From positions 62,001-126,000 of the IMG/VR virus record IMGVR_UViG_3300047409_000574: a DNA stretch of 64,000 nucleotides; one strand, written 5' to 3'. Positions 7,907 to 15,980 of this stretch are shown here, piece after piece. The notes under the pieces are model-generated. The model saw only the letters and a program-made list of their open reading frames with translations, was not told where the DNA came from and did no database searches. Both the position numbers and the translations under genes were made by a program. Each line of letters opens with the position of its first letter. The stretch's first letter is position 1. The DNA is from a virus.

Positions 7907-9886
7907 GTGAGCGCTGCCCTAGAGGAAGGCATCTGGGATGCCCTGCGGCACCCTCGCGGGCGCGGCGGCCAGTGGTCGAAGGTGTTGGGCAAGGTGGAGG
8001 CGGCGGCCGGGGAGAAGGGTGACCCGGCCGTCGTCTCGAAGCTCAAGGCGAAGCTGGAGCCGCCGCCGATCGTTCGGCGTGTCAAGAAGCTGGAGACGAC
8101 GGAGGCGTTTCGGCGCGGCCGTCGCAGCCTGGGCTACATGCGTCAGTCGGGCGTGCATGGGGACGAGTTCATGTTCGACCTGGCGACCGATCAGGGGTTC
8201 GCGGGTCGGCCGCACGCGGTGAGCGAGGAGGAGCTACAGGCGCATATCGACGCGGGGGCGGTCGAGATGTGGCGGGGCACGTCGGATCGTTCGTACGCGG
8301 ACACGTTTCTGACCGGGACGTACTACGCGCTTGCGCTCGACACGCCCATTCCGACCCCGAGCGGGTGGAGCACGATAGGGCAGATCGAGGCTGGGGATCA
8401 GGTATTCGACGCCGATGGCAAGCCCACGGAAGTCGTGGGCGTGACGCCTGTGTTCATGGATCGGCCATGCTACGCAGTCCGGTTCGACGATGGCTCCGAG
8501 ATTGTTGCTGACGCCGACCATCAGTGGTTGGTATCCACCCGTCCTAGTCGCGAACATGCGCGACGGTGGAAAAACCCCGACAGGCGGATCGTGATGGGAA
8601 GGGCGAGGGCGATGCGAGGCGCTGGGGTGTTGCTTCGCGAGATTGGTTCCGAGCTTGGAATCACGGTGGACGCAGCGTGGAGTGAAGGATCGCACGGCGG
8701 TGATCGCGTCGTGACGACGGCGGAGATGGCTGCAACGATCGCGAGTCGGTACGCGGTTGCGAATGTCGCGCCGCTCAGGCTGCCGGATGCGGCCCTGCCA
8801 ATCGACCCGTATGTGCTGGGCGCGTGGCTTGGCGACGGCACGGCCGCTAACGCCACCTTCACGTGCGAGGACGAGGAGATCGTCTGGCAGATTAGGGCCG
8901 CAGGTCATGCTGTTCAGCGTCGGGGCGAGTCGGGCTACGGGTGTCCGAGATGGCAGATTTTCGACCTTCGCAGGAAGTTGGATTCAGCATCGCTTCTCGA
9001 CAACAAGCATGTGCCGTCAGAGTATTTCCGGGCGTCGGCCGAACAGCGTCGTGCCCTCATCTGCGGGCTAATGGACACAGACGGAACGGTGTCCAAGTTC
9101 GGCCAGTGTGAGTTTGGCAACGCGAATCGCGCGCTGGCTTACGGCATGGCCGAACTGCTTGCCTCTGTTGGCATCAAGGTGCGAATTCTTTGCCGCGACG
9201 ACGACAGGAGGAGTCGTAAGCCCTTCTTCCGGGTGATGTTCTCGACCCATTCACCCGTGTTTCGACTTCGGCGCAAGCTTGATCGCCAACAACTAGGGCG
9301 GGCCGAGGTGGATAGCAAGATCGGCAGGCACTCCGTTGTCGAGGTGCGCCAGGTTGAGAGTGTGCCTGTCAGGTGTCTGGAGGTTGCGTCCCTGTCGCAC
9401 CTGTTCGTTGTCGGCAGGGCGATGATTCCGACGCACAACTGTGGGTTGGGCTTCCGCGGCAACGGCATCTACACGGCGTCGGGTGCGCGCGCGGAGCAGA
9501 TGGCGCGGGCGTACGCGACTGCACCGCCGACACGCGGGATCGCGGCGAGGTCGGATTCGCCGACTGTGGTGCGGATGGCGTTGCACCGGGACGCGAAGGT
9601 GGTCGAGTTCGAGGATGCGGCGCGGAGCGCCCGGCACGCCCATCAGGCGGCGATGGTGGTGGGGGAGAAGTCGGGCGGTGCGGGCGGCACACCGGATCAG
9701 GTGCGGGCGGAGGTCTATCGTGATCCGTCACGCTGGGCGCTCGCGAACGGCTATGACGCGGTGCGGGTGACGCAGGCGGATGGCAGCGACGAGCACATCG
9801 TGTTGAACCGGACGGCGTTGCTGGTCTCGACGGAGTTTCGGGAGGCCGGGCAGAGCGTGATGCGTGGGGCGAGGCACGCGGCGTGA
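7907..9886 (+). CDS. ADP-ribosyltransferase-like effector interrupted by an intein
   Basis: 659-residue precursor from GTG 7907. Residues 15-23 carry the HPRGRGGQW tag and residues 35-39 the GEKGD spacer. The host protein is about 288 residues after splicing: 'VEMWRGTSDRSYADTF' (N-terminal Arg motif), then, across the intein, 'GTYY' joined to 'CGLGFRGNGIYTASG' (STS-like nicotinamide-pocket motif), 'VRMALHRDAKVVEF' and the C-terminal 'GYDAVRVTQADGSDEHIVLN', all in the order seen in phage ADP-ribosyltransferases. It would transfer ADP-ribose from NAD to host targets after release into the cell. The intein (residues 141-511) sits in the active-site motif. A GEKSGG variant of the spacer occurs late. 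Fold assignment is by motif only. Confidence 0.82.
   Translation: MSAALEEGIWDALRHPRGRGGQWSKVLGKVEAAAGEKGDPAVVSKLKAKLEPPPIVRRVKKLETTEAFRRGRRSLGYMRQSGVHGDEFMFDLATDQGFAGRPHAVSEEELQAHIDAGAVEMWRGTSDRSYADTFLTGTYYALALDTPIPTPSGWSTIGQIEAGDQVFDADGKPTEVVGVTPVFMDRPCYAVRFDDGSEIVADADHQWLVSTRPSREHARRWKNPDRRIVMGRARAMRGAGVLLREIGSELGITVDAAWSEGSHGGDRVVTTAEMAATIASRYAVANVAPLRLPDAALPIDPYVLGAWLGDGTAANATFTCEDEEIVWQIRAAGHAVQRRGESGYGCPRWQIFDLRRKLDSASLLDNKHVPSEYFRASAEQRRALICGLMDTDGTVSKFGQCEFGNANRALAYGMAELLASVGIKVRILCRDDDRRSRKPFFRVMFSTHSPVFRLRRKLDRQQLGRAEVDSKIGRHSVVEVRQVESVPVRCLEVASLSHLFVVGRAMIPTHNCGLGFRGNGIYTASGARAEQMARAYATAPPTRGIAARSDSPTVVRMALHRDAKVVEFEDAARSARHAHQAAMVVGEKSGGAGGTPDQVRAEVYRDPSRWALANGYDAVRVTQADGSDEHIVLNRTALLVSTEFREAGQSVMRGARHAA
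8327..9439 (+). mobile_element. Class-3-type intein with LAGLIDADG homing endonuclease
   Basis: 371 in-frame codons. Block A reads ALALDTPIPTPSGW, starting with Ala rather than Cys/Ser. Block B 'ADADHQWL' supplies Trp; block F 'VRCLEVASLSHLFVVG' supplies Cys; block G 'MIPTHN' supplies Thr and ends in HN with Cys as the +1 residue. Ala1 plus the Trp-Cys-Thr triad is the signature of class 3 inteins, which start splicing from the internal Cys. Two dodecapeptides, 'LGAWLGDGT' (near 8815) and 'LICGLMDTDG' (near 9060), mark a LAGLIDADG endonuclease that would home into intein-less alleles. The element interrupts a conserved active-site motif, as inteins usually do. A +1 Cys rather than Ser/Thr is less usual for this class. 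Confidence 0.93.
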
Positions 9887-10113
9887 GCGGCGAGCCGCCG
9901 GTTGCCTGGGAGATCGACTTGCGGCTGCATGATTTGCGCCGTGAGTTGGCGCGGATGGAGGACACCGGGGAGGAGTTTGATCTGGCCTGGGTGGCGGCGA
10001 TGATGCGTGCGGCGTACGCGAAGGGCTATGTGGATGCGCTGGTCGAGCCGGAGCCGGGGAAGTGGATCACGGAGTACGGCTACAAGGTGCCTGCGAAGGC
10101 GAAGCGTGGCTGA
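9883..10113 (+). CDS. Small helical protein of unknown function
   Basis: 76 residues, GTG overlapping the previous stop (GTGA). 'LRLHDLRRELARMEDTGEEF' and 'AAMMRAAYAKGYVDAL' look helical; 'AYAKGYVDAL' is a common helix in small phage proteins but does not assign function. Its 3' end overlaps the start of the next large gene by eight bases. Confidence 0.75.
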   Translation: MSGEPPVAWEIDLRLHDLRRELARMEDTGEEFDLAWVAAMMRAAYAKGYVDALVEPEPGKWITEYGYKVPAKAKRG

Positions 10114-11998
10114 CTCGGCGACGCTCGACGCGCAGGTGTCGTATTCGAGGAAGGCTGCGGCGCTGATGAATAGCGAGGCGGTGCTCGGGCTGCCGCTCGA
10201 CCAGCTTTGGGCTGTTCGCGACGCGCTCGCGCAGGCGCGCACGGAGGATGATCTGCCGTCGCATGTGCGCGTGCTGTTCGACGAGCAGACGCACGCGAAG
10301 ATTGTGGAGGCTCGCTACACGGAGCGGCTGCATCCTCGTGGCCGGGGTGGGAAGTGGATCAGGGGGATGCACCGGATCGAGCAGGTGGCGTCGATGGCGA
10401 GCACGGCGACGAAGCTCAAGGTCGGCAAGGGTCGCAAGGGTCGCAAGGCAAAACCGGTGGGCTGGTTGGAGGCGGTGCGGGAGCATCAGAAGGTGCCGGT
10501 GCTCAAGCAGAGCGATCTGGTGCGGCGGCGGCGGCAGGCGTTCTCGACTCCACGCGAGGAGTGGAAGCTGGTCTCGACGGGCGACGGGGATGTTTACGCT
10601 CAGGGCGACGCGACGTTGACCTGGCGGTCGAGGAAGATCAACGACAACGTCGAGTGGGGGTATGAACTTCGGATCGACGGTGGAGAGCCGCGCTGGATTG
10701 AGAGCTATCCGGGCGACGGCATCTACGACGTGGCTCGACGGGCGATGCCGGAGCGGCGCTCGGAGTCCGACAAGTTCATGGACGAGTGGTACGGCGGCCC
10801 TGGCCGACCGGGCTTGTATCAGCGGGTGAGCGGTGATCCGGGCGAGCAGTTCGTGGCGCAGCACGAGCGGATCATGGATGCGGGCGCACGGATCGACGCG
10901 GAGATCGTCCGGCGGATGGGTGACGCGGTGAAGCGGCATCGGGAGGCGGTCAAGGCGGAGCGGGATGCGAAGAAGGCGGTGGTGCTGGCCGAGAAGCATG
11001 AGGAGGTGCTGGCGTTCACCGGGATCGGCCGGGAGATGCTCGGGTGGCTGGAGCACGACCCGGAGCAGTTGACGCCGGATGCGCTACGCGAGCGGCTGCG
11101 GCTCTACAACCGTGAGGCGGTGAAGCTGGCGCGCAACCAGGACAAGTCGGTGATGACGACGGCGAACGCGCAGTTGTGGGACATGCACGAGTACGACCGG
11201 TTCAACGTCGCGGAGCGGAACGGCATCGACTTGCAGGCCGCGCACGACGCAGGCTACGAGGCGCGCGTTGTGGTGTTTCGCGCGGCCGATGAGCGGCGGG
11301 CGGCCGAACAAGACCTTGCCGACAGGCGGCGCGCCGCGACCTGGGAGGTGCTCGGGGAGACGCGTCGGTTCGGCAACGAGTTCGAGATCACCCACGACTA
11401 CTCGCCGGACGTGATGCACTACGACGAGACGACTGCGAAGGCGCTCGACTTCGTCGCGGTGTTTCTGCCGCACGACTGGATTGTGGACTCGAACCGGTCG
11501 GAGTATCGGCTGCTGGTTGGCGAGGCGGATCAGCGCGGGAGCTACGGGCATGCACGGTCGTTCAACGTGCAGACCGGTGTGGGGACTTCGGTGTTGACCG
11601 GCAACCGTGAGCAGAAGGATCACGGGGCGATGTTGCCGCGTGGGGCGGGGGTGGCGTTGCACGAGATGGTGCACCGCGCGGAGTACGTCCATGACGGGAT
11701 CAAGGGGGCGGAGTGGACGTTCTACCAGCAGCGGGTTTCGCCGGGCGTCAACCGCACATGGGAGACGCCGGAGAGGCTGATCGACTTGATCCCGAACTCG
11801 GGCTACGAGGAGCACGAGATGGCGCGCCGCGATCACTTCACCCATCCCTACTCCGGGAAAAGTTACGGGGATGACATGGAGTCAGCGTGGGAGCTTCTGA
11901 CGATGGGCGTGCAGGACTTGGCGACCGGCGAGCACGGGATCATCGACAAGGACGAGGAGTACCGGCAGTTCGTCCTGGGCGCGCTCGCCATTCTCTGA
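10106..11998 (+). CDS. Polyvalent-type protein with C-terminal zincin metallopeptidase domain
   Basis: 630 residues from GTG 10106; upstream in-frame codons are shadow sequence. Tag 'LHPRGRGGKWIRGM' at about residues 75-88 (His codon 10331). Then a basic linker, a region with 'WKLVSTGDGDVYAQGDATLT', a long charged helical part (about 250-400), and a C-terminal domain with HEMVH (11660-11674) and 'DDMESAWELLTMGVQDL'. HExxH plus a downstream Glu in ESAWE is the zincin pattern seen in phage-delivered polyvalent proteins, which suggests a zinc protease acting on a host or virion protein. Its stop overlaps the next start (TGATG). Confidence 0.83.
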   Translation: MADSATLDAQVSYSRKAAALMNSEAVLGLPLDQLWAVRDALAQARTEDDLPSHVRVLFDEQTHAKIVEARYTERLHPRGRGGKWIRGMHRIEQVASMASTATKLKVGKGRKGRKAKPVGWLEAVREHQKVPVLKQSDLVRRRRQAFSTPREEWKLVSTGDGDVYAQGDATLTWRSRKINDNVEWGYELRIDGGEPRWIESYPGDGIYDVARRAMPERRSESDKFMDEWYGGPGRPGLYQRVSGDPGEQFVAQHERIMDAGARIDAEIVRRMGDAVKRHREAVKAERDAKKAVVLAEKHEEVLAFTGIGREMLGWLEHDPEQLTPDALRERLRLYNREAVKLARNQDKSVMTTANAQLWDMHEYDRFNVAERNGIDLQAAHDAGYEARVVVFRAADERRAAEQDLADRRRAATWEVLGETRRFGNEFEITHDYSPDVMHYDETTAKALDFVAVFLPHDWIVDSNRSEYRLLVGEADQRGSYGHARSFNVQTGVGTSVLTGNREQKDHGAMLPRGAGVALHEMVHRAEYVHDGIKGAEWTFYQQRVSPGVNRTWETPERLIDLIPNSGYEEHEMARRDHFTHPYSGKSYGDDMESAWELLTMGVQDLATGEHGIIDKDEEYRQFVLGALAIL

Positions 11999-13917
11999 TG
12001 TTCGCGCTGCTCACCGATGACGCGCTGTTGCGCTGGCAGGACGGAAAGGTGTCGGGCTTCCCGTTCGAGACGGTGCTCGACGCGGAGATCAAGCTGGGTG
12101 ATGGGCCGCAGGCGGCGACACCGACGGGGCCGTTCTATCGAGTGGGTTCGCCGGAGCATGCGGTGATGGCGTTGACGAAGCTGCTGCCGGGCGCGGAGTT
12201 GCACGGGGAGGTGCCGGTGATCCCGGAGTTCCCGGACGAGCTTGACCCGGAGCCGCTCCAGGAGGCGGCGGAGTTCGCCGAGCGCCTGCATCTCCGCAAC
12301 CGGCTCGGCCGGTTCCGCGACATGCCTGACCTGCACCTGCCGCACGTCGGCGCGCCCGAGCACCACGCGCTCTACAACGAGTTGGGGATGGGCGACGAGC
12401 AGTTGATCGACGCGGTTCGCAAGGCGGTGCAGGAGCGGCCGGAGCGCGTCACGCATGGCTACACCGGCCACAACTCCTTCTTCATCGTTGGCGACGAGGT
12501 GTTCTCGCACAACGACTGGCCTAACATCCCGCGTGACCTGCGCGACCAGGCGGTCATGGTGCACTCGCACTCCCCCGACGGGCTGACCGGCTCGCTTCGG
12601 CGGCCGGACTACTTCGACCAGCCGCACGACAAGCAGCCGTTGAACGCCGAGGACATGTTCATCTGGATCAAGGGGATGCGCGACAGGCAGATGGGGCCGA
12701 GGCTGGCGATGATCTACGCCGACGGCACGATGGATGTGGTCGGGATCACGCACGAGACCGACGACAAGGTGCTCAAGTGGGGGCAGAAGCGCCTGCACGA
12801 TTCCATCGGCCGGGCGGAGCGCGACCACATGCGCGCGTGGCTTGCCGAGCGGAAGTTCTCGTACCACGAGCAGTTGCGCTGGGGGACACCGGATGAGGCT
12901 CGACAGATTCGGGCGCTGCATCCGAGCGAGTCGATTCGCGAGACGGGCACGGCGGCGGGCGAGAAGGGCGGCCAGGAGAAGCTCTCGACGGGCAAGTGGG
13001 TCAACAAGCTCCCGGCGGAGTATCTGCCGAGGTCGGACGCTGCTCGGTTCTGGTCGTTTCTGCCCGGTGTTGGAGGCGAGAAGGGCGATGAGCCGCTCAG
13101 TTCGCTCACGACCGCCGAGAACTTCGCAGCGGTGTTCGACGGGTTCGAGCACGGCGGGATCGTCGCGCACGTTGAGGAGCATGTGCAGGTCAACCCGCCG
13201 GACGCGCAACTGAGGGTCGGCGGGAGCCTGGCGCTCGCGGAGGTGCGCGGCGTGTTCGAGGACACGACCGCCGATGGCCCCCGGCTGGGCGGGCAGTTCG
13301 ACAGTTACCTGGCGCGCGACGAGGAGAACAAGCTGCGCGCGTTCCTTTCGCTGTTGATCCTCAAGCCGGAGCAGCAGGGCCGGGGGTTCGGCACGGCGTT
13401 CTTTCAGCACATGCTGGAGGAGTACCGGCGCAACGGGGTGCACGCGGTCGGGCTAACGGCTGGCGACAGAGTGGGCGGCTTCCACTGGGCCGTACAGGGC
13501 TTCGACTTCACGACGGGTCTCTACTCGATCCTGGCGTCCGGTGAGGACTTGGAGCGCCGCTCCCATCTCTACGGCGACGAGAAGTTCGCGCGCGCGTACG
13601 CGGTCAGCCGGATGTGGAAGGAGCGCAACCTCGACCACCCACACTTCTTCATGGAGCGGACATACCAGGAGCTACCGCCCGACCACTACGAGCAGTTCGA
13701 GGCGCAGATGCCGACCAAGGAGAAGCTCGACGCCTACGCGGCCGGTGACCTGTCGGCATTGGACGGCACGTTCGACTCGCCGCAGGAGATCGCGCTGTTC
13801 GGCAAGCAGACCCATACCTGGGTGGAGTCGCACGACCCGTACTCGATGGGTGAACGCATGTGGTTGGGCAAGCGCTTCCTGCTCGGGGCGGAGTGGCGCG
13901 GGGAGATGACCCTCTGA
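11998..13917 (+). CDS. Polyvalent-type protein with JAB-like and GNAT acetyltransferase domains
   Basis: 639 residues, ATG 11998 in a TGATG overlap. A degenerate tag 'LHLRNRLGRFRDM' (near 12289) is followed by a domain with 'VMVHSHSPDGLTG' and 'PLNAEDMFIW', an HxH...D arrangement like the metal site of JAB/MPN proteins. Two spacers follow, GEKGG (about 12961) and GEKGD (about 13076). A GNAT domain comes next with the acetyl-CoA loop 'QQGRGFGTAFFQHMLEEY' and a final 'GFHWAVQGFDF'. It may deamidate/deubiquitinate-like or acetylate targets; the JAB call is tentative, the GNAT call firm. A leaderless-type promoter follows. Confidence 0.83.
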   Translation: MFALLTDDALLRWQDGKVSGFPFETVLDAEIKLGDGPQAATPTGPFYRVGSPEHAVMALTKLLPGAELHGEVPVIPEFPDELDPEPLQEAAEFAERLHLRNRLGRFRDMPDLHLPHVGAPEHHALYNELGMGDEQLIDAVRKAVQERPERVTHGYTGHNSFFIVGDEVFSHNDWPNIPRDLRDQAVMVHSHSPDGLTGSLRRPDYFDQPHDKQPLNAEDMFIWIKGMRDRQMGPRLAMIYADGTMDVVGITHETDDKVLKWGQKRLHDSIGRAERDHMRAWLAERKFSYHEQLRWGTPDEARQIRALHPSESIRETGTAAGEKGGQEKLSTGKWVNKLPAEYLPRSDAARFWSFLPGVGGEKGDEPLSSLTTAENFAAVFDGFEHGGIVAHVEEHVQVNPPDAQLRVGGSLALAEVRGVFEDTTADGPRLGGQFDSYLARDEENKLRAFLSLLILKPEQQGRGFGTAFFQHMLEEYRRNGVHAVGLTAGDRVGGFHWAVQGFDFTTGLYSILASGEDLERRSHLYGDEKFARAYAVSRMWKERNLDHPHFFMERTYQELPPDHYEQFEAQMPTKEKLDAYAAGDLSALDGTFDSPQEIALFGKQTHTWVESHDPYSMGERMWLGKRFLLGAEWRGEMTL

Positions 13918-13924
13918 CGGGGGC

Positions 13925-13953
13925 TTGTTGGAGTCAGCGCTGATGGCTACGAT
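13925..13953 (+). promoter_or_regulatory. Promoter driving a leaderless small gene
   Basis: TTGTTG (13925-13930), exactly 17 bases, then TACGAT (13948-13953). Transcription would start at about 13960, which is the A of the ATG of the next gene, so the mRNA would be leaderless, as is common in actinobacteria. Confidence 0.6.
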
Positions 13954-13959
13954 GGGGGC

Positions 13960-14115
13960 ATGGCTTCTAGGCTGACAGAGATCACCCAGCAGGTCGCGGA
14001 GGAGTGGCGCAAGGAGGGCAAGCTGTTGGTGCCGCCCGACAAGGCGCTTCCCGATCCCACGGACGCGTTCTGGGACGAAGTCCAGCGTCGCTACGACGAG
14101 CAAGTCGCCGCGTAG
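13960..14115 (+). CDS. Small acidic protein, 51 residues, unknown function
   Basis: ATG 13960 to TAG 14115. Helical, charged sequence starting 'MASRLTEITQQVAEEWRKEG' and ending 'FWDEVQRRYDEQVAA'. No ribosome-binding site is seen; the start coincides with the predicted transcription start of the promoter at 13925-13953. No family recognised. Confidence 0.65.
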   Translation: MASRLTEITQQVAEEWRKEGKLLVPPDKALPDPTDAFWDEVQRRYDEQVAA

Positions 14116-14124
14116 CAATCAGCG

Positions 14125-14156
14125 TTGACGACCCGGCACGGTTCCAGTACCGTGCC
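14125..14156 (+). promoter_or_regulatory. Promoter overlapped by a palindromic operator-like site
   Basis: TTGACG (14125-14130), 17 bases, TACCGT (14148-14153) is the best sigma70-type pair in the window. A perfect 8-bp palindrome, GGCACGGT (14135-14142) and ACCGTGCC (14149-14156) with a 6-base centre, covers the spacer and the -10. That placement suits a dimeric repressor; the same repeat could also fold as a hairpin ending the previous transcript. It serves the membrane-protein and co-chaperonin genes from 14164. Confidence 0.6.
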
Positions 14157-14163
14157 CTAGGTC

Positions 14164-14289
14164 GTGTCCGATGTTCTGCATGAAGCTGTCAGGAGCCGCC
14201 GGGGCCGGTTCACCGCGTTCTGCGCGGGGCTGATCTTCGGGATGCTGGTCGGTGTGCCGGTCGGGATCGCGCTGGCGGTGTGGCGCTGA
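14164..14289 (+). CDS. Small single-span membrane protein, 41 residues
   Basis: GTG 14164, four bases after the predicted transcription start, so near-leaderless. A basic N-terminus ('HEAVRSRRGRF') precedes one hydrophobic helix ('GLIFGMLVGVPVGIALAVW'). It overlaps the next gene by one base (TGATG). Size and topology would fit a small holin-like or membrane adaptor protein, but no lysis gene is adjacent. Confidence 0.6.
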   Translation: MSDVLHEAVRSRRGRFTAFCAGLIFGMLVGVPVGIALAVWR

Positions 14290-14651
14290 TGCTGCGCGCC
14301 CATCCGCTCGGGCCGCGTGTGCTGGTCAAGCCGCTGGAGGCCGCCGATTCAACGTCGGCAGGGGTTGTGTTGCCGGAGGGCGTGCGGGGGAAGGAGTCGC
14401 GCGGGGTGGTCGTGGCTGCTGGCGCATGGTGGCGGCATGACAGCTACGGGGTGCCGGAGGAGCAACTCGACGCGCCATTCCCGGTCTCGCCGGGGGACGT
14501 GGTTGTCTATCCGCGGGGTGCGGGCATCGAGGTGACGCTCGATCTGTCGGAGACCGGCGAGCAGGAGGACTTGCTGCTTTTGCACATCAACGACTGTCTG
14601 CTCCGGCTAGAGGAGATCGAGGTGCGCAACCGCGACGAGAGCCATCGGTGA
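14289..14651 (+). CDS. Second GroES-like (Cpn10-fold) protein
   Basis: 120 residues. The start 'HPLGPRVLVKPLEAADSTSA' and 'GVVLPEG' match the Cpn10 N-terminal strand and mobile loop; 'GVVVAAGAW', 'PGDVVVYPRGAG' and 'LLHINDCLLRLEE' follow the family strand order. It carries an insertion of about 20 residues relative to the 94-residue copy at 7012. Two diverged co-chaperonins in one phage could fold different clients or form mixed rings. Start ATG 14289 is set by the TGATG junction. Confidence 0.85.
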   Translation: MLRAHPLGPRVLVKPLEAADSTSAGVVLPEGVRGKESRGVVVAAGAWWRHDSYGVPEEQLDAPFPVSPGDVVVYPRGAGIEVTLDLSETGEQEDLLLLHINDCLLRLEEIEVRNRDESHR

Positions 14652-14863
14652 TCCGGCAGTTTCGGGTGCGCGGTCTGCCTGCGTTCGAGCAGGATGTGAA
14701 GGTGACGGTGAGCAAGGTGAAAGAGGTGCCGGTGAAGGTGGGGGACACGGTGACGGTGTTGTGCTCGGCGACGGTGGAGGCGGTGTACGGCTCGCAGGGT
14801 CAGGAGGTTGATCTGGGGAACCTCGTTCCGAGACGGATCACGGAAGTGCGGCGAAGCGAGTGA
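14648..14863 (+). CDS. Small beta-rich protein, unknown function
   Basis: 71 residues from GTG 14648 (GTGA overlap). Alternating pattern 'DVKVTVSKVKEVPVKVGDTV' suggests a small beta-barrel such as an SH3- or OB-like fold. Sits between the Cpn10-like gene and another small beta-rich protein. No family recognised. Confidence 0.75.
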   Translation: MIRQFRVRGLPAFEQDVKVTVSKVKEVPVKVGDTVTVLCSATVEAVYGSQGQEVDLGNLVPRRITEVRRSE

Positions 14864-15147
14864 CGCTGCTGCCGCCGGTCAAGATCGACGAGCAGATCAT
14901 GGTGCTCGGCAAGGTGGACGGCGAAGGTCGCTTCGACAAGCTGAGTGGGCAGGCCGGGGTGGTGCGGGCGTTCTCGACCCAGTGGGAGTACGGCCGGATC
15001 ATCGCAACGTGCCGGGTCGAGTTCTACGATCACACGCTCGGGATCAGATGGCTGCCCCGGCACCGGGTGGTGCCGTTGCACGAGAACGGCATTCAGCGTC
15101 GGATACGTCGGGGCCGTCAGTGGCTTCGTCAACTGTCGGCGAGATGA
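14860..15147 (+). CDS. Small protein, possible KOW/SH3-like barrel
   Basis: 95 residues, GTG in a GTGA overlap. 'KLSGQAGVVRAF' followed by 'RVEFYDHTLGIRWLPRHRVV' has the rhythm of small barrels that measure ligand or nucleic acid, with a basic tail ('RRIRRGRQWLRQL'). Binding of nucleic acid is a guess from the tail charge. Confidence 0.75.
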   Translation: MTLLPPVKIDEQIMVLGKVDGEGRFDKLSGQAGVVRAFSTQWEYGRIIATCRVEFYDHTLGIRWLPRHRVVPLHENGIQRRIRRGRQWLRQLSAR

Positions 15148-15380
15148 TCGACGGGCGGCGGCCGATGAAGGTGCGGGCGGATGTGTACGAGGCTCGCGCA
15201 TCGGTTATCTTCCGTTTCCGAGTGACGGGAACCGTGAAAGACGCGGAGGCGCGTCGGGAGTGGATCAGGTCGTCGGCGCAGAAGCTCGCGGAGTTCGCGG
15301 CGCGCAAGGCGGGGGTTGAGGTGAGGGTCGAGTTCGATGAGCGGCTGGCACGGGTCGGCTCCAAGATGGTCGAGCTTTAG
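15144..15380 (+). CDS. Small alpha/beta protein, unknown function
   Basis: 78 residues from ATG 15144 in an ATGA overlap; longer in-frame starts would overlap the upstream gene heavily. 'ASVIFRFRVTGTVKDAEARR' and 'VEVRVEFDERL' suggest two beta strands flanking a helix. No motif recognised. Confidence 0.7.
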   Translation: MIDGRRPMKVRADVYEARASVIFRFRVTGTVKDAEARREWIRSSAQKLAEFAARKAGVEVRVEFDERLARVGSKMVEL

Positions 15381-15650
15381 ATGGCCGGACAGGCGAGCAC
15401 GGTGGTGCTGGCGAAGCTGCCGCCGGGTACGAAGGTGACCAAGGTCACGTCGGGCGGGTTCTGTCTGGTGGTCTGCGAGCACGAGACGACGCGACAGCGT
15501 GGCGGCGGTTACGCTGGCCGGATGTGCACGGTCTGTCTGTTCTCCAGCGTCCAGCCGGTCGAGTCGTGGAAGCCGGTGAGCTTCCTCGCCAGGGTGCCGA
15601 AGTCGGCACGCACGCTTCCCGAGCGTGTGGCTCAGGAGAGCTTGTTTTAG
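15381..15650 (+). CDS. Small Cys-containing protein, possible zinc site
   Basis: 89 residues, ATG directly after the preceding stop. 'GFCLVVCEHETTRQRGG' and 'RMCTVCLFSS' provide C-x3-C-x-H and CxxC, a plausible four-ligand zinc site within the first half. Ends in a basic, low-complexity tail. Function unknown. Confidence 0.75.
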   Translation: MAGQASTVVLAKLPPGTKVTKVTSGGFCLVVCEHETTRQRGGGYAGRMCTVCLFSSVQPVESWKPVSFLARVPKSARTLPERVAQESLF

Positions 15651-15980
15651 GTGGCGTCCGCGCATGTCACGGTGCTGCTCGGGGGCGCGCCGCGCTGGTC
15701 TCCAGCGTCGGCGTACAGCCTGGTCGGCGAGTCGGTGCTCGACGCGGACGGGAGCGTCTGGGGGACAGTCGAGAACTGCGAGTGCGACGCGACGGCTGTC
15801 TACGTGCTGCTCGACTACGACGGTGCGAAGGAACCGACCGAGGCGCATATCGCGGGGCCGCCGGAGCCGCTGGCGGTCGCGTTCGATTCCGAGGACGGCA
15901 ACCCGACGGCGTACCTGACGTTCGAGTCGGGGGTGCTGCCGGTCGAGTTCATTCTGGACGCGCCGGTTGTTGACGACTGA
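15651..15980 (+). CDS. Small acidic protein, unknown function
   Basis: 109 residues, GTG immediately after the previous stop. Acidic and beta-rich ('DADGSVWGTVENCECDATAV', 'AYLTFESGVLPVEFIL'). Nothing catalytic is visible. The last codons overlap the TTG start of the next gene. Confidence 0.75.
   Translation: MASAHVTVLLGGAPRWSPASAYSLVGESVLDADGSVWGTVENCECDATAVYVLLDYDGAKEPTEAHIAGPPEPLAVAFDSEDGNPTAYLTFESGVLPVEFILDAPVVDD

Noticed and set aside
10007-10105. Upstream start for the zincin protein at 10007
   Set aside because: The extra residues are Arg-rich shadow sequence of the small gene at 9883; GTG 10106 fits the junction.
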